A stretch of DNA of 64,000 bases from Inquilinus sp. Marseille-Q2685 (GTDB lineage: Bacteria; Pseudomonadota; Alphaproteobacteria; DSM-16000; Inquilinaceae), in NCBI RefSeq assembly GCF_916619195.1, contig NZ_CAKAKL010000001.1, positions 744,001 to 808,000 of the forward strand, given 5' to 3'. Below, one piece after another: positions 58,925-64,000 of the stretch. Each line of letters begins with the position of its first letter. Positions within the stretch are counted from its first letter, which is position 1. Position numbers and translations under genes: made by a program. Below the pieces are notes generated by a model. The model was not told where the DNA came from. It made no database searches and saw only the letters and a list, made by a program, of their open reading frames with translations.

Positions 58925-60136
58925 TCAGACCGGCCGGCCGGCGCGGATGATCGCGCGGCACGGGTTGTAGGCGATGCGGTAGGACAGCTCGGCCGGATCG
59001 GCCACGTCCCAGAACACCAGGTCGGCCGCAAGCCCCGGCGCCAGCCGGCCGCATTCCCCGGCCAGGCCCAGCGCCCGCGCGGCGTTGCGGGTGACGCCCG
59101 CCAGCGCCTCCTCCGGCGTCAGGCGGAACAGGGTGCAGCCCATGTTCAGCATCAGCAGCAGCGAGGTCGCGGGCGAGGTGCCGGGATTGTTGTCGGTGGC
59201 CAGCGCCATCGGCACGCCATGCCGCCGGAACGCCGCCACCGGCGGCAGCTGCGCTTCGCGCAGGAAATAGAAGGCGCCGGGCAGCAGCACCGCGACGGTG
59301 CCGGCCCGCCCCATCTCCTTCGCCCCCGATTCGCTGGTATATTCGAGATGGTCCGCCGACAGCGCGCCGAACCGGGCCGCCAGCGCGGCACCGTCCTGAT
59401 CCGAGAGCTGGTCGGCATGCAGCTTCACCGGCAGATCGAGCGCCCGGGCGGCGCGGAACACGCGCTCCACCTGCGCCGGCGAGAAGGCGATCCTCTCGCC
59501 GAAGGCATCGACCGCATCGGCGAGGCCGTCCCGTGCGATCGCCGGCAGCATCTCCTCGACCACGCGGTCGAGATAGCGGTCGGGCCGGTCGCGGTCCTCC
59601 GGCGGCACGGCGTGGGCGCCGAGGAAGCTTCGCCGGACCCGGATCCCGGCCTCCTGCCCCAGCCGGCCGGCGACGCGCAGCATCTTCGCCTCGGTCGCGA
59701 GGTCCAGCCCGTAGCCGGACTTGATCTCGACGGTGGTGACGCCCTCGGCCGCCAGGGCGTCGAGCCGCCTGCGTGCCGACGCCAGCAGCTCGTCCTCGCT
59801 GGCGGCGCGGGTGGCCGCGACGGTCGAGACGATGCCGCCGCCGGCGCGCGCGATCTCCTCATAGCTGGCGCCGTGCAGCCGCATCGCGAATTCGCGGGCC
59901 CGGTCGCCGCCATGGACCAGATGGGTGTGGCAGTCGATCAGCCCGGGCGTGACCCACGAGCCGCCGGCGTCCTCCACGGCCGCGGCCAGCCGATCCGGCG
60001 CGCCGGGCAGGTCCTCCTGCCGTCCGACCCAGGCGATCCGGTCGCCCTCGATCGCGATCGCGCCCTCGGGAATGGTGCCATAGCCCTCCCCGTCCATGGT
60101 CGCCAGCCGCGCATTGATCCACAGGCGGTCCCACAT
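58925..60136 (-). CDS. hutI: Imidazolonepropionase
   Basis: 403 residues, amidohydrolase fold. [20 protein letters not shown] gives zinc ligands, [40 protein letters not shown] and [20 protein letters not shown] follow as in HutI. It opens imidazolonepropionate to formiminoglutamate in histidine degradation. Divergent from hutF, with hutH, hutU and hutG not in this window. Confidence 0.96.
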   Translation of the reverse strand: MWDRLWINARLATMDGEGYGTIPEGAIAIEGDRIAWVGRQEDLPGAPDRLAAAVEDAGGSWVTPGLIDCHTHLVHGGDRAREFAMRLHGASYEEIARAGGGIVSTVAATRAASEDELLASARRRLDALAAEGVTTVEIKSGYGLDLATEAKMLRVAGRLGQEAGIRVRRSFLGAHAVPPEDRDRPDRYLDRVVEEMLPAIARDGLADAVDAFGERIAFSPAQVERVFRAARALDLPVKLHADQLSDQDGAALAARFGALSADHLEYTSESGAKEMGRAGTVAVLLPGAFYFLREAQLPPVAAFRRHGVPMALATDNNPGTSPATSLLLMLNMGCTLFRLTPEEALAGVTRNAARALGLAGECGRLAPGLAADLVFWDVADPAELSYRIAYNPCRAIIRAGRPV

Positions 60137-60204
60137 CCCTCTTTCCCTTCGGCAATCCGGGTCTATTCTGCCGCACCGCGTTTCATCTCACGGGATGCCG
60201 CCTC

Positions 60205-61581
60205 TTGACCACGCGCTATTTCGCCGAGACCGCCCTGCTGGCCGACGGCTGGGCCGATGACGTCCTGATCGAGGTCGACGCCGGGGGCGACATCGTTCGC
60301 GTCTCGGCCGGGGCGGCGCGAGGGGATGCGGAGCCGGTCGCGGGCGTCGTCCTGCCGGGCATGGCCAACTTGCACAGCCACGCCTTCCAGCGCGCCATGG
60401 CCGGCCTGGCCGAGACCGCGTCGGGTCCCGGCGACGATTTCTGGAGCTGGCGCGAGCAGATGTACCGCTTCGTCCGCGTGCTCGACCCCGCCCAGGTCGA
60501 GGCGGTGGCCGCCCAGCTGTATGTCGAGATGCTGAAGGCCGGCTACACCTGCGTGGCCGAATTCCACTACCTGCACCACCAGCCGGACGGCACCCCCTAT
60601 GCCGACCGGGCGGAGCTGTCGCGCCGGGTGATCGCGGCGGCGAAGGCGACCGGCATCGGCATCGCCCACCTGCCGGTGCTCTACGCCACCGGCGGCTTCG
60701 GCGGGCAGAAGGCCGGCGAGGGGCAGCGCCGCTTCCTGAACGACGTCGACGGCATCCTCGACATCATCGGCCGGCTGCGCGCCGACCATGCCGGCGACCC
60801 GGATGTCCGCATCGGCGTCGCCCCGCATTCGCTGCGCGCGGTGCCGCCCGAGATGCTGGCGGCGGCGGTGTCGGGGATGACCTCGGCCGATCCGGCGGCG
60901 CCGATCCACATCCACATTGCCGAGCAGGTCAAGGAAGTCGAGCAATGCCTGGCCTGGAGCGGGGCCCGACCGGTCGAATGGCTGCTCGGCCACGCCGCGG
61001 TCGACAACCGCTGGTGCCTGGTCCATGCCACCCACCTGACCGAAGCCGAGACCGCGGATCTCGCGGCCAGCGGCGCGGTCGCCGGGTTGTGCCCGACCAC
61101 CGAGGCCAATCTCGGCGACGGGCTGTTCCCCCTCGCCCCGTATCTCGCCGCCGGCGGCGCGCTCGGCATCGGTTCGGACAGCCACATCTCGGTCGGGGTG
61201 ATCGAGGAGCTGCGCTGGCTGGAATACGGCCAGCGCTTGGCCCACCGGAGGCGCGCTGTCGCCGCCGGGCCGGACCGGCCTTCGGTCGGCGCCACGCTGT
61301 TCCAGGCCGCGATCGACGGCGGCGCCCGCTCGGTCGGCCGCGCCACCGGCCGGATCGAGGCCGGCGCACGAGCCGATCTCGTCGTGCTCGACCGCGACCA
61401 TCCGGCGCTGATCGGTCGCCGCGGCGATGCCTTGCTCGACAGCTTCGTCTTCGCCGGCAACGACCCGCCGATCCGCCACGTCATGGCCGGCGGCCGCTGG
61501 CGTGTCCGCGACGGCCGCCATGCCGACGAAGCCGCGGTGGCGGCGCGCTACCGGACGGTGATGGCGGCGCTGCTGGCGTGA
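60205..61581 (+). CDS. hutF: Formiminoglutamate deiminase
   Basis: 458 residues from TTG. LPGMANLHSHAFQRAMAGLA and HIHIAEQVKEVEQCLAW hold zinc ligands, with CLVHATHLTEAET and LGIGSDSHISVGVIEELRWL closing the site. It converts formiminoglutamate to formylglutamate and ammonia, the five-step histidine route. An upstream ATG at 60195 is out of frame, so TTG is taken. It shares a 68-bp divergent promoter region with hutI. Confidence 0.95.
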   Translation: MTTRYFAETALLADGWADDVLIEVDAGGDIVRVSAGAARGDAEPVAGVVLPGMANLHSHAFQRAMAGLAETASGPGDDFWSWREQMYRFVRVLDPAQVEAVAAQLYVEMLKAGYTCVAEFHYLHHQPDGTPYADRAELSRRVIAAAKATGIGIAHLPVLYATGGFGGQKAGEGQRRFLNDVDGILDIIGRLRADHAGDPDVRIGVAPHSLRAVPPEMLAAAVSGMTSADPAAPIHIHIAEQVKEVEQCLAWSGARPVEWLLGHAAVDNRWCLVHATHLTEAETADLAASGAVAGLCPTTEANLGDGLFPLAPYLAAGGALGIGSDSHISVGVIEELRWLEYGQRLAHRRRAVAAGPDRPSVGATLFQAAIDGGARSVGRATGRIEAGARADLVVLDRDHPALIGRRGDALLDSFVFAGNDPPIRHVMAGGRWRVRDGRHADEAAVAARYRTVMAALLA

Positions 61582-61585
61582 CGGC

Positions 61586-61613
61586 AAAAAAGAGGCCCCG
61601 GAAGACCGGGGCC
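61586..61613 (-). terminator. Rho-independent terminator of the LysM gene, between convergent genes
   Basis: GGCCCCGG / CCGGGGCC with an AAGA loop (plus strand 61594-61613); on the minus strand the stem is followed by TCTTTTTT. It lies 4 bases after hutF and 115 bases after the LysM protein stop, so it ends the minus-strand transcript and its stem may also stop hutF read-through. Confidence 0.85.
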
Positions 61614-61728
61614 CGCGAGGCGAACAGGGAGGCTTGCTCGAGCGGGAGACGCTATCGAGCTGCCCCCACCCTACTCTGCTCCGCAGCCGTCCGCTGTGAC
61701 GGACGTCACGCGACACGGCGTTCCACCG

Positions 61729-63072
61729 TCAGCCGGGAGCCGCCGAGGCCGGAGCCGCCGGCGTCGTGAAGACCTGCCCGGGATAGATCAGGTCGGGATC
61801 ACGGATCTGCTCCTGGTTGGCCTGGTAGATCACGGTGTAGCGCAGCCCTTCGCCATAGACCCGGCGGGCGATCCGCCACAGGCTGTTGCCGGGCTGGACC
61901 ACGACCCGCCCCTCGGCCACCGCGATCTCGGCCGGCGCCGCCCGCTGGAACGGGGTCTCGGCCCGCGCCGTCACCTTGCCCGCGGCGTCGAGCAGGTCGG
62001 CCCGCAGGCGGTAGATGCCCGGCGCGATCCTTCCCTCGGCTTGTATCCGGAACAGGCCCTTGCCGTCGGTCCGGCCCTCGCCGATCGGCCGATTGTCGAG
62101 ATAGAGCCGGACGGTGGCATCGGCCTTGCCGCGACCGCTGACGATGACGGTGCCGCCCTCGCCATAGTCGATGACGTCGATCGACAGCGCGCCGCCGGCC
62201 CCGCCCGGCGCCGCAGCAGCGGGCCTCGGCGTCGACAGCGGGGCCTGCAGCACGGTCGAGGCGCCCTGCCCCTGCTGCGGCGTCAACAGCACCAGAGGGC
62301 TGCTGCCGCTGCCGGCGGCCGGCCGGCCGGCGATGTCGCGACCGCGTTCCGGCACCACCACCGTGGCGACCTCGCCCGAGGCGGTGCTGCCGTCGGCCAG
62401 ACGCAGCGACAGCTGATGGTCGCCGGCCGCGATCGGCGCGTCCGAGACGAAGACCCAGTTGCCGGAGCTATCGGCCTGGGCCGACCCGATCTGCCGGTCG
62501 CCGTCCATCAGCAGGATGCGGGCCCCGGCCGGGCCGCGCCCGGCGATGGTGACGCCGCCGTCCGAATTCACCCGGATCGCGTCGAAGCCCAGAGCCGCCG
62601 ACGGCTCTGGCGTGGCCGGCCCGGCGGCAGCGGGCTGGGCCGGAACCTGCGACTGGATCGAGGCCTGCGGCTCGGCCGGGGCTTGCGGCGGCTGGGTCGA
62701 AGCCTGCGGTTGGGTTGGAGGCTGAGGCGGCTGGGCCGGGGCCTGGGATGTGTCCTCCTGGCGCGTATCCGGTGCCAAGGCGACCGCGGCCGGCGCACCG
62801 GCGATCTTGGCTGGTTCCTCAAACCCGCTGCCCAGGACCCGCGGCGACGGCGGCGCGACGGGAGCCGCAGGCTCCGGGACGGCAGGCTTCGGCACTGCCG
62901 CGGGCGCCGACGGCTTCGGCTCGGCGGCCACGGGCGGAGTGGCCGGAGCAGCGGCCGTCGCCACGCTCGGCGGGGCCGCATCCCGGCGGGGCTGCCCGGT
63001 GTATTCGACCACGGCGAGGATAGCCGCAAGCACAGCGACCGCAATGCCGCCGATCAACAGGAGTTTTTTCAA
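61729..63072 (-). CDS. Membrane-anchored LysM-domain protein with Pro/Ala/Gln-rich linker
   Basis: 447 residues. MKKLLLIGGIAVAVLAAILA is a membrane anchor. About 125 residues of Pro/Ala/Gln-rich linker follow (PPQPPTQPQASTQPPQAPAE), then two Ig-like repeats (VTIAGRGPAGARILLMDGDR, VIVSGRGKADATVRLYLDNR). The C-terminal LysM is VVVQPGNSLWRIARRVYGEG with IRDPDLIYPGQVFTTP. It probably binds peptidoglycan in the periplasm. The pattern matches LysM proteins common in alphaproteobacteria without known enzymatic role. Confidence 0.87.
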   Translation of the reverse strand: MKKLLLIGGIAVAVLAAILAVVEYTGQPRRDAAPPSVATAAAPATPPVAAEPKPSAPAAVPKPAVPEPAAPVAPPSPRVLGSGFEEPAKIAGAPAAVALAPDTRQEDTSQAPAQPPQPPTQPQASTQPPQAPAEPQASIQSQVPAQPAAAGPATPEPSAALGFDAIRVNSDGGVTIAGRGPAGARILLMDGDRQIGSAQADSSGNWVFVSDAPIAAGDHQLSLRLADGSTASGEVATVVVPERGRDIAGRPAAGSGSSPLVLLTPQQGQGASTVLQAPLSTPRPAAAAPGGAGGALSIDVIDYGEGGTVIVSGRGKADATVRLYLDNRPIGEGRTDGKGLFRIQAEGRIAPGIYRLRADLLDAAGKVTARAETPFQRAAPAEIAVAEGRVVVQPGNSLWRIARRVYGEGLRYTVIYQANQEQIRDPDLIYPGQVFTTPAAPASAAPG

Positions 63073-63233
63073 CGTCAGAACCGCCCCGAAATTATTCGCG
63101 CCACGTTATCCGCGCAGTCATCGACTCGCAACAAACCGCTGCTGCGGCCGCATCGAAACTTGCCCCGAAGTCGATCCCTTCCTAATGTCGCGCGCCGGCC
63201 GTGCCGGCCCCGTATCCACCTCCGTGCGATCTC

Positions 63234-63818
63234 ATGGCCGACATCCGTTCCCTCTGCGTCTATTGCGGCTCCTCCTCCCGCGTCGACGAGCGTTACAAAT
63301 CCGCCGCCGCCAACCTCGGCGCCCTGATCGCCGCCCGCGGCCTGCAGCTGGTCTATGGCGGCGGCCGGGTCGGGCTGATGGGCATCGTCGCCGACGCCGC
63401 GCTCGGCGCCGGGGGCAAGGTCGTCGGCATCATCCCCGAGCACATCCAGGCGCTGGAGGTCGAGCACACCGGCCTGACCGAGTTGCACGTCGTCGACAGC
63501 ATGCACACCCGCAAGCGGATGATGTTCGACCGCTCCGATGCCTTCGTCGTGTTGCCGGGCGGCCTGGGCACGCTGGACGAGACCTTCGAGATGCTGACCT
63601 GGCGGCAGCTCAAGCTGCACGACAAGCCGGTCGTCTTCGTCGACATCGACGGCTACTGGCGCCCGTTCCTGCGCCTGGTCGACCACATGGTCGCCCAGGG
63701 CTTCTGCCGGAAGGAGCATCGCGACCTGTTCCAGGTGGTCGAGACGGTCGAGGAGGTGTTCGGCGCCATCGCCGCGCCGCAGCCGGTCGCCGGCCGCGCC
63801 AGCGACAAATGGGTGTAG
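63234..63818 (+). CDS. LOG-family protein (TIGR00730), cytokinin riboside 5'-monophosphate phosphoribohydrolase-like
   Basis: 194 residues. MADIRSLCVYCGSSSRVDER, LVYGGGRVGLMGIVADAALG, TRKRMMFDRSDAFVVLPGGL and GTLDETFEMLTWRQ contain the PGGxGTxxE and R-K-x-M signature of LOG proteins. These cleave nucleoside 5'-monophosphates at the glycosidic bond; the in vivo substrate in bacteria is often unclear. ATG at 63234 is chosen, as homology begins there. Confidence 0.92.
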   Translation: MADIRSLCVYCGSSSRVDERYKSAAANLGALIAARGLQLVYGGGRVGLMGIVADAALGAGGKVVGIIPEHIQALEVEHTGLTELHVVDSMHTRKRMMFDRSDAFVVLPGGLGTLDETFEMLTWRQLKLHDKPVVFVDIDGYWRPFLRLVDHMVAQGFCRKEHRDLFQVVETVEEVFGAIAAPQPVAGRASDKWV

Positions 63819-63893
63819 CCCCCGCGCCTTTCGTCCCCTGCGGCCGGGTGCTATAAGCCCGACCATTCCTGTCCGAAGCGGAAAGATCCCGAC

Positions 63894-64000
63894 ATGGCCA
63901 AGATCAAGGTCAAGACCCCGGTCGTCGAGCTCGACGGCGACGAGATGACGCGCATCATCTGGCAGTTCATCAAGGACAAGCTGATCCTGCCGTATCTCGA
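63894..64000 (+). CDS. icd: NADP-dependent isocitrate dehydrogenase, 5' fragment
   Basis: Only the first 35 residues are in the window: [20 protein letters not shown], then [15 protein letters not shown]. This is the conserved start of the homodimeric eukaryote-like NADP isocitrate dehydrogenase of alphaproteobacteria. The gene runs off the right edge. Confidence 0.92.
   Translation, partial: MAKIKVKTPVVELDGDEMTRIIWQFIKDKLILPYL

Overview
The window looks like the chromosome of a high-GC alphaproteobacterium, most likely a Rhodospirillales/Azospirillaceae-type organism. The support is gene content and order: trpE-G-D-C-moaC-moeA-lexA, and a single envelope/translation cluster rpsB-tsf-pyrH-frr-uppS-cdsA-dxr-rseP-bamA-lpxD-fabZ-lpxA-lpxI-lpxB facing gltX-gltA. 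An alphaproteobacterial-type LexA with a GTTC-N7-GTTC-like box also fits. No rRNA, phage or complete IS element was seen. The species is not determined.

Layout. 1-2019: an M20 metallopeptidase cut by the left edge, and a YqaA-type membrane protein. 2182-13288: a complete type I-C CRISPR-Cas locus, all on the minus strand: cas3, an unusual AT-rich 437-bp gap, cas5c-cas8c-cas7-cas4-cas1-cas2, a leader, and an array of 42 repeats and 41 spacers. 13385-15864: dgoA-dgoK (2-keto-3-deoxygalactonate catabolism), tRNA-Pro(GGG) and tpiA. 15940-16210: an uncharacterised element with 34-bp perfect inverted ends. 16301-24990: ppiD, the trp genes, moaC-moeA and lexA. 25112-30909: accessory metabolism and regulators (PQQ-type sugar dehydrogenase, LacI and TetR regulators, NIPSNAP protein, Gfo/Idh/MocA oxidoreductase, PhyH dioxygenase) with two recognisable operator regions. 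30914-36256: comEC, gltX, gltA. 36298-50182: the lipid A, BamA, RseP, isoprenoid, phospholipid and translation cluster. 50430-64000: small hypothetical and secreted proteins, malonate use (matB and malonyl-CoA decarboxylase), a large SLBB polysaccharide-export protein, a lytic transglycosylase, hutI and hutF, a LysM protein, a LOG-family protein and the start of icd.

The most interesting signal is the cas3-cas5 gap. It holds a degenerate mini-CRISPR: a pseudo-repeat identical to the array repeat over its ten handle nucleotides but with a different 8-bp stem, a 22-25-nt pseudo-spacer, and a second repeat-like GCCCCC hairpin. About 200 bp upstream is a TTC-flanked site that matches the pseudo-spacer at positions 1-5, 7-11, 13-14 and 16-17, with mismatches at 6, 12, 15 and from 18 on. 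Cascade leaves every sixth base unpaired. Between the site and the mini-CRISPR lie two strongly primed small reading frames of atypical codon use; the stop codon of the longer one lies inside the pseudo-repeat. This is the layout of a CRISPR-regulated toxin/antitoxin (CreTA) or Cas-regulating guide (CreR), here in a type I-C locus.

The leader-distal third of the array carries diverged repeats whose stems change by paired (compensatory) substitutions. lpxB appears to carry a one-base deletion that replaces its C-terminus.
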